A DNA stretch of 64,000 nucleotides from Phyllostachys edulis (GCA_036346405.1 CM070553.1:71922976-71986975); one strand, 5' to 3'; counted from the stretch's first letter, positions 20,801-33,476 are shown. The notes: generated by a model from the letters alone, not told the origin. Translations and numbers: made by a program.

Positions 20801-20812
20801 TGGTATCAGAGC
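20801..20812 (+). promoter_or_regulatory. A2 primer-binding site
   Basis: TGGTATCAGAGC, complementary to the initiator Met-tRNA 3' end, five bases after the LTR end at 20795. Confidence 0.94.
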
Positions 20813-21566
20813 TATACTGATAGTAGTAACGCAAGCTTGGTCGCCTTTAGGATATTTTGAAAACCTAATTTCAAAGTGTCAAATGAGTTTTGAAAGCTTA
20901 AGGAAATTCTCAGATTTTACTCCTTATCTATCTTAGCTTTCTCTTCTCATCTCACTCTAATTGAGTTTAAAAAGTTGTTTTCCTCTCTTCCCTTCTACAA
21001 AATAGTTGTTATCGATTAATGGGGTTTTGGGGAATCAATGAGTTTGGCAAATTGAAGTGTTAGCTGCCCATCTACAAGGTTTTGAAGCTTCTGGAATGGC
21101 CAATTTCGACTGGAAGCTTGGATGCAAAATCTGGACAGCAAGCGTCAATTTCCGGACAGCAAGCTCAAAGGTTCTAAATAGGGTAGAGAATGAGAGATTA
21201 AATCAACTAAAACTTGTGGGAATAAAAGGGTAAGATGTGATACTAGTTAGCTAAGTATCTAATACTTATTTCGCTGCATTAACCTTGCTCTCTAATAGTT
21301 TTAGATCTCATCTTACAATCTGATTTTTAATCTTCTCGATCAATTACTCGTTCATTCAATACGGGTTAGTTGAGTTGAGAAGTTGAGCCTTGCTTTTGGT
21401 GTTCCTTGGCTGTTTTTAGAGTCTTTTAGAAGCTTCTAAAGTTAATTTACTTGCGGTTTTGGCTTTCGTTTAGGGTGATATTCCATTCCCCTAGTCGATC
21501 GCTTTTGCTTCTCTTTAAGGCTTTGTTTTTCGGGTTTAGTTGCTAACCAAAATTTCTTGTAACAGG
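20813..21566 (+). other. A2 untranslated leader
   Basis: No ORF of note, and no counterpart of the extra ORF of element C. It ends with GCTAACC, TTTCTTGTAACAG and the gag ATG, again a branch-point and acceptor-like arrangement. Confidence 0.7.
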
Positions 21567-22668
21567 ATGGCCGGACGCACTCGTAGCGGCCAAGGCCAGT
21601 CAGCTGGTCCGGACGAGGAGCTTCCTCCTCCTCCGACCATGGCCGAGGTTCTTCTTCAGATCGAGCGCAACCGCGCGGATGACAGGAGAGTTCTACTGGA
21701 CGTCATCGCGCGCAACACCACTGCACTTACCGGAGCTTCAGGATCTGGGCAAGGGAATGCCCATCAGCCGCGTGGAGGACTCGTGGAGTTTCTTCGTACT
21801 CAGCCTCCTACCTTTTCCCTGGCCCGAGGACCCGTTGGATGCGACGATTGGCTTGCCGTCGATGGAGCGTAAGCTCCGATCGCATGATGCGAGAGCACGA
21901 GAGGGCGCTGCTTGCATCGCACCACCGAGGGTGCAGCCTTGTCATGGTGGGAGAGCTATCTCGCCATGCAGCCCGTAGACCACACCGCCTCTTGGGAGGA
22001 GTTTCGTCTTGCCTTCCGTCGGGCTCACATCCTCGCCGGCTTGATGGAGATCAAGAAGGTGAGTTTCTTCGCGCTCAAGCAAGGGCGTAGCTCACCATGG
22101 AGTATGTCTACGAGTTCAACCATCTAGCTCGTTATGCTCCCCGAGGACGTGGCCACCGATATGGCTAAGGTGCCAAGTTCAGCGTGGCTTGTCCGAGGAG
22201 TCAAGGACAAGCTATCCATTGTTGACTTCGATTTTCAGACCTTGGTCGACAAGGCCATCGTCGTGAGCATGCGGCTCGAGAGCTTATGGACTCCATAGCG
22301 CAAGTGGGAGGCCCATAAGTCATCCAGGCCGCTTCTTCCGTCCCGTTTGGGCGGCCTCGGGGTACCGATCTCATTCTTGGCGCCCCGAGGTTACCTTTGT
22401 TCTCGTTCATCGCAGTCGTGTCTCACCACGCACTGCGAAGTCGTGGCGCCCTCGCAACCCGCTGCTGGGGTCATGTGCTTCTCATGCAACCGAAGGGACA
22501 TTATGCAAATAATTGCCCTAAGAAGACAGGCACCCCTCGTCCTAATGGAGGGCGCGCGGAGGTGGTGCATCGCAGACCGAAGATCGTCCCGCTACCCAAG
22601 GCGTGGGTAGTGGTCGCGTCAACGCCGTCCACCGCAGAGGAGGCTCAGAGGCACCCGGCGTCGTGCTA
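21567..22668 (+). pseudogene. A2 gag, frameshifted
   Basis: Starts MAGRTRSGQGQSAGPDEELP at ATG 21567, right after CTTGTAACAG|G. IERNRADDRRVLLDVIARN and the following segment are intact to about 21800, then the frame moves. The capsid core (SWEEFRLAFRRAHILAG) is in the frame near 21990. The zinc knuckle near 22475-22515 has lost a base, so CFSCNR and the NNC part fall in different frames. At least four small indels separate it from A1. Many such indels in an element with a near-identical LTR pair are odd; sequence error is a real alternative to decay. Confidence 0.88.
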
Positions 22669-25600
22669 GGTACACTTTCGTTAACTCTCACCCTGCTCTC
22701 GTCTTGTTTGATTCAGAGCATCTCATTCCTTTGTTTCGAAGTCTTTTGTCTGCTGTGGAGAGCTTTTTTCTCTCCATTGTCGGTCCCGCTACTCATTCGC
22801 TCTCTGGTTCGGAGTTGAGAGCTGAATTCGAGTGTAGGATGTTCCTATCGAGATCGGCGTAGGGTTCTTAGCAAACCTTATCCTTCTCCATTCAGCGAGT
22901 CTTGATGTGATTCTTGGCATGGATTGGTTGTCCCAAAGACATGGGGCAAATCGATTCGCCAGAAGCTCATCTCTATCTAGTCCTCCGTGGCGGGTTCGCT
23001 TTTAAAGTCGCTAGATCCGCATCTCTTCGCTTGAAGCGAAGCCCGCTCTAGATATTAGCGAAGTCCCAACAGTTTGTGACTTTGTTGATGTCTTTCCCGC
23101 AGATCTTCCGGGAATGCCACCCGCTCGAGACCTCGAGTTTGTCATTGAGTTGGCTCCTGCATCGCCTCTATCTCAAAGAGGCCTTATCGGATGCCACCGA
23201 ACGAGTTGGTGGAGTTGAAGAAGCGATTAAGTGAGCTGCAAGAGAAGGGTTTCATTCACCCTAGCTCATCTCCTTGGGGTTGTCCAAATAATCTTCGTAA
23301 AGAAGAAGGACGGTATTTTATGATGTAAGTCGATTACACGCCCACTTAATGAAGTGACTGAAGAACAAGTATCCATTGCCCGCATTGACGATCTCTTCGA
23401 TCAATTGACCGGAGCTCGAGTTTTCTCAAGATTGATTTGAGAGTGGGATATCATCGAGTTCAGATTCGCCCGAGGATATTCCCAAGACATCGCTCTCTAC
23501 TCGCCACGGCTTGTAATGAGTACACCGTCATGTCATTTGGCTTAACCAATGCTCCTGCCTTGTTCATGAATCTCATGAATTCGGTATTCATGGAGTATTT
23601 GGATAAGTTTGTCGTGGTCTTCATCGATGATATTCTTATCTACTCCAAGAACGAGGAGGAACATGCCGGGCATCTAAAGCTTGTGTTAGGCAAGCTACGT
23701 GAGCACCAGCTGTACGCGAAGTTCAGCAAGTGCGCATTCTGGTTGAAGGAAGTGGCTTTCTTAGGCCACGTTCTTTCAGCGGGAGGCGTAGCCATTGATC
23801 CTAGCAAGGTCAGCGATGTTCTTTCATGGAGTCAGCCTGTTTCGGTCACCGATGTACGGAGTTTTCTCGGTTTAGCGGGATATTATCGTCGCTTTATCGA
23901 GAACTTCTTCAAGATCGCGAAGCCGATGACGGAGTTGCTCAAGAAGGACAAGAAGTTCGTGTGGTCCGCTGAGTGTGAGGAAAGTTTCCAAATACTCAAA
24001 AAGCGTTTGACCACCGCTCCCGTTCTTGTTCTTCCCGATATCCATCGAACTTCGATATCTTTTGCGATGCTTCTCGTCGAGGCCTCGGTTGTGTCCTTAT
24101 GCAAGAAGGCAAGGTAGTGGCCTATGCATCAAGGCAATTGAGACCTCATGAACTCAACTACCCTACTCATGACTTGGGTTGGCTTCGTGATTCATGCACT
24201 TAAGATTTGGCGACATTACCTAATCGGTGTCGCTAGAAGTGTATTCGGATCACAAAAGCTTAAAGTACTTGTTCACACACTGACTGAACCTCGTGCAAAG
24301 GAGATGGTTGGAGTTGATCAAGGATTATGACATGGGTATACACTACCATCCGGCAAGGCTAATGTCGCTGCCGGCGCGCTTAGTCGCAAGCGCATTGCCA
24401 TGCCTTGTTGTCCAGGAGCTTTAGCCCGCTCTTCCGAAGAGTTTCAGCGCCTCAACTTGGGTTTAGTTGAGCGTGGTTCTCTCATTGCCTTGGTTGTGCA
24501 ACCAACCTTGGTGGATCGGATCAAGTCCGCCGGCAGCCGGATGTTGGAGTGAGCCACATTAAGGCAAATGTCAAGAACGGAACGACCAAGTGCTTCTCGA
24601 GGATGAGCATGGCGTCATGAGGTTCGGCGACGCCTTGTGGTTCCAAAGGACATGGAGTTGCGGAATTTGATCCTCCGCAAGCCCATGATTCACCTTTATC
24701 CATTCATCCCGGCCACAAAGATGTATCAAGATCTCCGCCAGAGATTTTGGTGGACCCGAATGAAGAGGGAGATTGCGGTTCGTTGTCGAAAGTGCGACGC
24801 GGTCGTCGTGTCAAGGCCGAGCATCGGCGTCGCAGATCGCTTGACCTTTGCCGCCTCTGAGTGGAAGTGGGATTCGATCGAATGGACTTCATCACGGTCT
24901 ACCCACATCCCGAAAAAGAATGATGCCATTTGGGTCGCCATCGATCGATTGACTAAGGTGGCACATTTCCTTCCGTCCAAGACCGACCTTCGTAGGTCTT
25001 TTGGCGAGCTCTACATCACCCGCATCGTGAGTTTGCACGGTGTGCGAAGACGATCGTGTCGGATCGTGGATCCTTTTCACGCCTCGTTTTGGCATAGCTT
25101 GCAAGAGGCTATGGGCACTCGTCTTGCTTTCACCAACATATCATCCCCAAACCGATGGTCGACCGAGAGGGTCAACCAAGTTTTGGAAGACATGCTTGTG
25201 CTTGTGTCCTTTCCTATGGGAAGCATTGGGAGAAATGCTTGCCGTTCACGAAGTTTTCTTATAACAACAACTTTCAAAGCCGCCTCAAGATGGCACCTTT
25301 TGAGGCCTTATACGGGAGAAAGTGTAGGACCCGTTGAACTGGTCGAGACCGGTGAAAGACCTCTCTTTGGCCGGACTCAATCAATGAGGCCGAGCGCCAA
25401 GTCCAAATTTTATTCGTGGCGTTTGCGCCTGCTCAATCTCGGCAAAAGAGCTATGCGGACCGCCGTCGGCGTGAGTTATGTTTTGAGCCTAATGACTTTG
25501 TTTATCTCAAAGTCTCTCCTTTGAAGGGCCATCAACGTTTTCGTCAAGGGCAAGTTAGCTCCTCGATATGTCGGTCCCTACCGTGTTATCGAGAAGAAGG

Positions 25601-25908
25601 GAGCTGTTGCCTATAAGTTGGAGTTGCCAGCTGCACTTGAGGGGGTACATGATGTTTTCCATGTGTCCCAGCTTAAGAAGTGCCTCCGTGTTCCAACCGA
25701 GGAAGCTCCGTTGGAAACTCTCGATGTCCAACCCGATTTGACCTATCGCGAGCACCCTGTTCGCGTACTCGATGAGTCTGAACGAAGGACAAGGAATAAG
25801 ACCATCAAGTTCCTTAAAGTTCAGTGGTCAAACCATTCTGAGGATGAGGCTACTTGGGAAAGAGAAGATCGTCTGCGTGCGGACTATCCATCTTTCTTTA
25901 CCGAGTGA
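22669..25908 (+). pseudogene. A2 pol: protease, RT, RNase H, integrase, chromodomain
   Basis: Protease sequence (DVILGMDWL, near 22907) and early RT motifs are present but in shifting frames. RT is readable from 23437 (MRVGYHR) to about 24060, with the active site VFIDDILIYSK and FLGLAGYYRRFIENF. RNase H and integrase follow in several frames; DAIWVAIDRLTKVAHFLPS marks the integrase core. The C-terminal frame 25618-25908 is intact, with HDVFHVSQLKKCLRVP (integrase C-terminus) and a chromodomain (VRVLDESERRTRNKTIKFLKVQW, then EDEATWERED). The chromodomain would target insertion to marked chromatin. The stop is TGA at 25906-25908. Confidence 0.9.
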
Positions 25909-25911
25909 GCC

Positions 25912-25949
25912 AAATCTCGGGACGAGATTTTTGTAAGGGGTGGAGATTT
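25912..25949 (+). promoter_or_regulatory. A2 polypurine tract with upstream hairpin
   Basis: A perfect inverted repeat AAATCTCGGGACGAGATTT (25912-25930) follows the pol stop. Then TTGTAAGGGGTGGAGATTT, the plus-strand primer, directly abuts the 3' LTR at 25950. Element B has the same hairpin and tract. Confidence 0.85.
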
Positions 25950-28900
25950 TGTAACATCCCAACTGTATAATTTGGGTTATTCAAGTATAATTATATGTGT
26001 AGAAATTAAAACTTTTTCTCACAACTTGAAAACCCCTAATATCTCATGTAATTCTTGTCCAAGAGTTGTGTAGTCCAAAAACACAAAGCTCTTGTTGACC
26101 AAAAGTCAAATTCCTTTTCCAATTATCTTAAATCTTGTGCCCAACAATTGGAAAGTATTTTCCTTGGTCCTAAAACTGATGTGGGACCCCTCTGAAAAAT
26201 ATCACAAGTTGTAAAACTAGTTTGATAAATTTTGGAGGTAAAACAATCCTTTAAACAACCTTAACGAATTTCCTGAGAAAAGTGCATTGCATAATAACCT
26301 CTGGAAATTTTATGCAAGGTTGATCTCATTGTCAGCAAGCTCTAGTTAAAATTTCATTAAATTTGGAGTTCATTTGCTATCTCAAATAATTCTGATAAGT
26401 TTCAGCTGTTAAAAACTAAATTTAAAAGCCTACACTGTTCCTTGGGCTAGCCACTTTGCAAAGTCGGGTCCAAATTTCAACCCCATCGACCTCCTTCCTC
26501 ATTTGATGAGGTCGTGGCCGTTGGATCAATCCAAAGGCCACGACCTCCCCTCAACCAACGCACCCAGGACCTCCCCTTTGAAGTCCTCTGGACCGCGTGG
26601 ACCTCCTCGGGTCAACGTGGGCGCCAGACCTCCTCCGCGGTCAACACCGCAAAGGCTTTCCCACCTCATCAGGTCGTAACCGTTGGATCAAAGATCCACG
26701 GTCATGACCTCCCCTGTGTGTTAAATCCCAAAGACCTCCTCACCTTGTCCAGGTCATAGCCCTTGGATTAAGATCCAACCGCTCTGACCTCCCCTTGTTA
26801 TCAAACCTCAAAACCACCTTCCACCTTGGCGAGGTCATAGTCATTGGATTTACATCCAACCGCTCTCCCTCCCTCCTCACCTTAAGTTAAGCAAACTTCC
26901 CACCTACATGAGGTCACAGCCATTGGATCAAAAATCCATGGTCGCGACCTCCTCCTCTTAAGCTAACTATCAGACCTCCCTTTGCACTCAATTGAGGTCG
27001 CAGCCGTTGGATTTACATCCAAAGGCCACGACCTCCTCTGAAAAACATCACAGCTAGGTCCTTCCGCGCACGTGAGGTCGTTGCCCTTAGATCTAAATCT
27101 AATGGCCATGACCTCCCTTGTGTGTTGCGCAAGCTCAAGACCTCCTTTGCGCCACGTGCGAGGCTCAAGACCTCCCCTGTGTTGATCACCACCGTTGGAT
27201 CAAAATCCAAAGGTCTTGACCTCCCCCGCGCTTCACGCAAAGCCTCAGACCTCCCTTGGTTGTGTGCCCTTGGATTTTAATCCAAAGGCCATGACCTCCC
27301 CCTCATGTCTTATGTTCGCGTGCGGTTAAGACCTCACAGGAGGTCCGCACCGTTGGATGGAGATCCAACGCTTTGGACCTCCTGTCCTATTTTCCCTCGT
27401 GCGCTTACACATTAAGGAAATCGGAGGGCCACGACCTCCCCATCCTTGATCGTGTGGCTGGGACCTCCTCCCAGTCATTTAGGCGTAACGGTTCAAAATT
27501 GTCATCCGATGGTTAGGACCTCTCCCAGGTTTTATCCAACGGTCATAAAGACCTCCCCTGTTCTTCTCCTTCCTCTGACACGCCTGCGAGCTTTGAGCAG
27601 TGTATTTAATGCGTGTCTGTGCATGGGATACGTTATAACAGCTCTTTGCTGACCCGCATTTAATGCAGGTCAGCTTTTCGCCCCTCTAGTCAGCTCAAGC
27701 CTGCCACTGTGTCAACATACCATCTTGTCCATTGTCATAGACCACGCCATGGGCCAAGCTCACCATGAGCTTAGCCAGTGGTCTAAGACCTCCTTTGCCC
27801 TAAGGATAAAACCACCCCCACTATGCCTTTGTCTTCTTTTACACGCCATTGTTCCTTGCTCGCTCTCCCGGGCTTGGGAACTCTAAACCACTGAAACCTT
27901 CCTTGGCCGCCATTGTTGGAGTTGAAGCTCCTTGGTGGGCAAGGGTCGCTGGAGATTTCTTCTCCCTCTCCTTGCTTCCATTTGTGCCTTTCCTCTGGGA
28001 CCAAGCCCTAACCAAATTTGTTTGGGCCTTTTTCAGAGGTGGACAAAGCTAGAGTTGAGCCGGTGCCTTGGTCGTGAAGCTTCATTGTCTTCCCCAACTC
28101 CAGTCATCACCTCCACGACCTCCCCAGCACCTTAGGACCTCCAGGTACTCCTCCTGTAGTCCTTAGTTGCTGGCACCCGCTTGAATGATTTTGCGGAGCT
28201 TTCTTGGCACAAGCTTGAATGTCGCGCGGAGCTTCATTTTGCTTTTCGGTGTTTGGCCGTCTTTGGTCAATTTTGCCCTCTCGGCTCATGGCGTTCAAAG
28301 CCGCCGTCGCTGTTGAGAGGAGGTCCACCGAGTGTGCAACGTTATTGTGCACTCGGTGGTACCATTGAGGTCGCCACGAGGCCTACATCATGGCGAGAAC
28401 CAAATCTTTGAGCTCGGGATTTTGTGTGACGCCTTAGCGGCGTCGTTGTCCTTTTAGGACAGAGATCCTCGGCTTTGATTGCGCTAATCATTGCTCAATC
28501 TCGCGATCATTGGCGTCTTAACGCCTTTAATCCACCCTTGTGCGTGCATTTAAGACCGCTTGCGCGACCTCCTCGTGGTCCCGCGCATTTATGTTTTGTC
28601 CAAGCGCATGCGCTGTGGGGCTGGGGCGTCGAGACCTCCTCGAGGAGATCTCGAGCGTCCAGACCTCCCCTGCAGTCTCGACCATCCGCACCTCCACTGG
28701 AGGTGCGTGATGTTTAGATCTACCGCTTAGGACCTCCTCGAGGTCATCTCACCGCTGAGGACCTCCCTTTAGATCTAGTCCGTTCCTGACCTCCCCCATC
28801 GTTGTGGTCCGTTGGATTTCCCATCTACGGCCACGACCTCCCCACCTCGCGCATGTGCATTAGGAGGTCCAGACCTCTGGACCTCACGTCTTGGCGTGTG

Positions 28901-31352
28901 TGTTGTTCTCCGGGGAGGTCTGAGCCGTTAGATCTGTGATCGTGGCTCACGACCTCCCATGTCCTTGTGAATTTTCTTAGGAATTCCAAGAAAGTCTTAA
29001 TTATAAATGTAATAAGGTATAAGCTTTAGAATTCCATATCTTTTTCATTTTTAATCCAAATGAGGTCATTCAAAGTATGTTGGCTCTGTCTTGGACTTGA
29101 CTTTAATCCAAAAATGATTGTAAGTTGAGTCCAACTCCAGAGCACAGTTTGCCATTAGATTTTAAAACCAACTTTAAAATATACACTTAAATCAATGCTT
29201 AACTTGTAAAATACAAAACTAATGCTCTGTAGATTATTTTTGAGTGAGACCAACTTTGTTGGTTTCCTCTAATAATGAACTCACTGTGAAAATTAGTTTT
29301 GAGCTTGTTGCTGTTATAAAAATGAGGACTTGTGCATTATAATTTTGTTCAAGTTCTTGTTTTTGAAAAATTATAGAAAGTGCAATATAGCTCCAAATGA
29401 GATGAACTCAATTGTGTTATTCACCTCATGAGGTGCTGGTTTTACTGTAAAAATTTCAGCTTCACTTCTGTTCTAGAAAATGTTGCCTCATAATTAAATT
29501 AATGAATAGTGCAGTTTGGTATTTTAGGGGCTGATCAGAATTGTTTTGCTCATAACCTTTGCATTGAGAATCCAGATCAATTGGTTCTTGTTGCAATATT
29601 CCCTAAAAATCACCCTCTTGCTGCTGTAGAAAATTCAGAGAATTTGGAGTTCGTTGTTGTGCTGTCTTTGTTGTTTTTCGTCGTTCTTATCGGTTCTTTC
29701 TCGCCTTTCCGTTAGGTTTCGACATTTGTGGTGATCCCGAGAGTGACCCTCCGCAACAAATTGACCAGCAACAGCAAGGCAAGCAGTTTGATCATTTCCA
29801 TCATTGTCCCATTACTTTAAAGCTTAATATATCGTTTTACTTCTATGTATGCTTGCTACTTTGTGTTAAATGTCGCTAGCAAGCCTATAGTTGCATAATC
29901 TGTAGGAATTGTTTATCCTCTACTACCATGAGCCTAGGTTATTTGCTGTGGTGGGAGCTCGTTGGATGAGCTCTTATCACTTAGTAGTTTCGATTTAAAT
30001 TGCTTAGACATGCTTAGTAACGATAGAATGGGCGATCATCGACTTAGTCGATGGTCTTGATCACTCAAAACTGATTATTACTCCTATATGTCCAGCACTT
30101 GTGCTTTGATTAATTTGTAAAATCAAAAACTGAAAATAAAAGATTGATTTAGACTTGGGCATATTGGATGGATGGTGTGGTTTTTGGATGTGGTGGTATG
30201 CCCGGTCCCTAAGGACCGAGTACTTGGGTCACTAAGCCAGCGATTTTATGTGCTAACCACACGAGGGGCATATGGAACCCTCTTGACTAAGTACTTTGGG
30301 CGTGTTAATTGGGGTCGCTCGGTTGGTGTGTTTTAAAGATAAAATGTGTGTGTGATGTGGGAGGCAGCATTAGCTTCCGGTAGGTTGTGTGATGTCTCCT
30401 TCTCCCGTGGGTTGTGCGACTCGAAATTAGCATTGTCCATTGGAAATGTCTCGTAGGACTTAGCCGTGCTTAGGCATACCAAAGGTAGTGTGCCTAAAGG
30501 AAAGGCGGTCTGATGTGTGGGTGCAGTGGTACACCTGCAGGATAAAACTATTGAATAGCCTCGTCCTAGGTTATGGACATGCTTGGTAAGGTCGTTCAAG
30601 ACTAGACTACAACCTTTCATTAAAACTTGACATGGTTGGTATGAACGGGAGTTCATGCTATTGTTGTGGTGACTTGGGTTGGTCACTTCGGTGTTGTTCT
30701 TGTTGTTGTTACCTTGTTATTTATCTCGTGTTATTTCAACAATTAAAAATGCTTTGTCAAATTGCTTTCAATCTACTATATTATTGCAAATGAAAACTTG
30801 CTTTGTGCTTAAATGAGTCCAAAGCCTCATCCACTTAAATAAAGCTTGCATATAGCTAAATTATAGTTCTGTTATCTTACACGTCGGTCTTATGTAGTAC
30901 AATAAACAATTTATTGTACTCATTTGCTTTGCTCAACAACTTTGTTGCAGAGGAGGTAGAGCCCAAAGGGCTTTACTTTTGTGAGTCTTGCGTGGTTGGG
31001 AGAGCGACTAGCTTGGCGGTCCGGTCGATTGCCTTGTGGGCTAAAGGCACACTGGTTGGCTCTTATTTTGGGCCATCTTTATGGCACTTTTGCTTCCGTT
31101 GTGTATCTTTGTAGTTTGTTGTTATTTGGCCAGAAGGCCCCTCTTTTGTAATAACCTATTCCTTATTAATATTAACTTTTAGTTTGTTGCTTATGTACTA
31201 TGTGTTGTATGGAATTGATACATTCTTTTGTTGTGAGGTATGTATACGCATTCGGGAAGTATACATCTCTCGAGACCGGTTTATTTGGTTGATAATACTA
31301 GGGTCAATTGGATGACTAAGTATTATGAGCCTAATAAACGTCGAGGTCTCAC
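25950..31352 (+). repeat. A2 right LTR (5,403 bp)
   Basis: Starts TGTAACATCCC and ends GAGGTCTCAC, one base short of the expected CA end. It is nearly identical to the left LTR; differences are mostly 1-3 base indels. Palindrome array at about 26480-27560 with an exact MSA-type element at 26677-26687; exon beta at 29716-29778; exon gamma from 30951; the palindrome module has lost its central C (30548-30558). Confidence 0.9.
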
Positions 31353-32628
31353 TACGACTTCTATTCTAACACTCCTAACACTCCTTAATCCACCAAATTC
31401 TCTTGTGATCTTTGTATAGATAGAAACTAGTGATACAAATCTTTGCTCGAGCCTACTTCATCGAGCTCGACACCTTTGGAGTGTACCATTTGCTTCGTGT
31501 CGTGGAGGATTGGCACGAAGCAAAGGTACACTCAAGTGTGTCAGATCGACGAAGAAAATGCTAAGCAAAGGTTTAATGCTTCATGTACGAAGACTAGCCT
31601 TTAATGAAGACATAGAACTAGAATCAAGTAAAATGATCAACGAAGGAAATGCTAAGCAAAGGTTTAATCCCAACATAGAAACAAAATAGAATCAAGTAAA
31701 ACTTTCTTTTTGGATTGTTGTAAAAATGCGCTTTTAGCAAAATTTCAGAATTAATCCCAACAAAATTAATTAGCATTAAAGCATAATTTCTAAAGAATTT
31801 AACACTCCTTAATCCACCAACTTCTCTAGGAAATGCAAAGGAATCACGAGCGGTTCTTAATAAGAACTGCGGATTAAATTCTCACCAATAAAAGGTCTAG
31901 AGATTAACGAAGGCACGAGACACTATTCCAACATATTGATTGATGATATTATGTGCTCTCGTAGGAGAGTAGCTAAAGAACAAGTCTTTGCCATCTCAAT
32001 CCTATTGTCTATACTCTTCATTAAATGAATATGATAATATAAATTCAAACTATGAGCTCTAAACAATACTTTGCTTAACTCACAAACGATCTCAATCATA
32101 ATCTAAAACAGATTAAACTTCCAACAAACAGAGGTTGACTACGAGAGATCAAGATGGCAAATGAAAAGTTGAATGGGCTCATCTGAGACTACTAGAAGAA
32201 TCACAAACTAGTCATTAGATTACCAACGAAAACTCAATACTCTTATGTAATCGAACATGAAGAATCGAATAACTAGCTTTCAACCGAAAGTAACCAATTA
32301 ACAATACATCATATTGATAGTAGCAAGTAATACAATAGAGCTCAAGTATGAACTAACTATCACATTCAATCTCAAGATAAGACGAGTTCATCACGAGCAT
32401 GTCAACAAAGCCCACCGATCAATTTGCAAATGAACGATGAGCTCAACCGAAAGTAACCAATTAACAGTAGATCATATTGACAGTAGCAAGTAATACAATA
32501 GATCTCAAGTATGAACTAACTATCACATTCAATCTCAGTATAAGACATAGTTCATCACAGAGCATGTCAACAAAGCCCACTAATCAACAAAGCCGAACTG
32601 CCACAGAGGAGCAATACTCACAGAGAGG
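31353..32628. other. Left part of the CACTA complex, non-coding
   Basis: No gene was seen. It contains a CACTA-type subterminal motif at about 31846-31873 (CACGAGCGGTTCTTAATAAG) and repeated words such as AACACTCCTTAATCCACCAA (31369 region and 31800). A direct duplication follows (separate entry). No terminal inverted repeat was found at the A2 boundary. Confidence 0.55.
32281..32587 (+). repeat. Direct duplication of about 143 bp
   Basis: 32281-32422 and 32444-32587 are near-identical, beginning CAACCGAAAGTAACC and ending in a CAAAGCCCAC segment. A diverged relative precedes the second GC-rich block at 35260-35350, so this belongs to a CACTA end module present twice. Confidence 0.85.
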
Positions 32629-33010
32629 ATGCTGCACAAGAACTCACGGTGCAAGGAGGAGGCCGACACGGGGAGGAGGACGACGCGGGGAGAAGGCCGG
32701 TGCAGAGGGAGGAGGACGGCGGGGAGAAGGCCGGCAGAGGGAGGAGGCCCACAGGGAGGAGGATGGCGCGCCGAGGCCTCGGAGGTGGCGACGCCGGCTT
32801 CTGACCAGGAGGTGAACGGGGCGCCGTGGTCGGGGCGGTGGCACCGAGGTCAAGGCGCCGAGGTCGGGGCGGCGGCACCGAGGTTGAAGGCGCCGAGGTC
32901 GGGGCGCCGAGGTTGGGGGCGGCACCGAGGTCGGGCGGCGGCGCCGAGGTCGGGCGGCGGCGCCGAGGTCGAGGTCGGCGGTGAACTACCAAGCAGCCCT
33001 AAACCCTAGA
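32629..33010. repeat. GC-rich low-complexity block with tandem repeats
   Basis: G-rich on the + strand, with tandem GCCGAGGTCGGGCGGCGGC-type units, clearest at about 32850-32985. Both strands are open because of composition. On the - strand it occupies the place of a first exon after the subterminal repeats, like 35380-35860 in the neighbouring module. I do not call it a gene. Confidence 0.6.
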
Positions 33011-33096
33011 GGAGGCGAACGAGCGAGAGCCTAAGGGCGCGGAGAGGAAGTGACAAGTGAGAGCAAAACCCTAGCGTTTCCCTCCTTATAAAAAGT

Positions 33097-33250
33097 ATAT
33101 CACAGACGGTTCTATAAAAGAACCGTCTGTGATAATCACAGACGGTTTTTAACTACAACCGTCTGTGATATGAACGTATCACTGAGCGGTTTTAACTAGA
33201 ACCGCTCAGGATTCCTTTTCACGGTTATACAACGGAACCGTCTGTGATAA
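33097..33250. repeat. CACTA subterminal hairpin repeats
   Basis: Closely spaced inverted pairs such as ATCACAGACGGTTCT...AGAACCGTCTGTGAT, plus the AGCGGTT variant. These are typical of the transposase-binding subterminal regions of CACTA elements. Confidence 0.8.
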
Positions 33251-33476
33251 CTCTTCATTTTCCGTGTGTCTCTTCGTCTTCATTTTCCTGCGTGTGTCTC
33301 TTCGTCTCACGATCACACGCACGCGCTTCATCTCTTCATTTTCCAACGCCGCCACTGCCCCCAAATATCTCTTCGCCTCCCGCTCCGCTTTAGAAATTGT
33401 TCTATATATAGATGTGTCCCTTCTACAATGTATTTCACACAACCTCCTTGATCCCCTTTCTCCACAAAAACAGTAA

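Larger units (their letters stand above)
15406..31352 (+). mobile_element. Element A2, Ty3/gypsy chromovirus (family A)
   Basis: LTRs are at 15406-20795 and 25950-31352; the internal region of 5,154 bp is shorter than one LTR. Order: LTR, primer site, leader, gag, protease, RT, RNase H, integrase with chromodomain, polypurine tract, LTR. The LTR pair is closely similar, which suggests a fairly recent insertion, yet the coding frames carry many small indels. No 5-bp target duplication is seen: the left flank is a polypurine tract of the same family, and the right LTR ends CTCAC|TACG instead of CTCACA. It may be the product of recombination between family members. Confidence 0.92.

Noticed and set aside
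31350..31358. CACTACGAC as the left terminus of the CACTA element
   Set aside because: Only about nine bases resemble the right terminus and the flanking 3 bases (TCT versus CCA) do not match. It is kept only as an unresolved junction.
32618..33009. Proline/arginine-rich ORFs on both strands in the GC-rich block
   Set aside because: Low-complexity tandem repeat. Equivalent open frames exist on both strands, so coding cannot be claimed.
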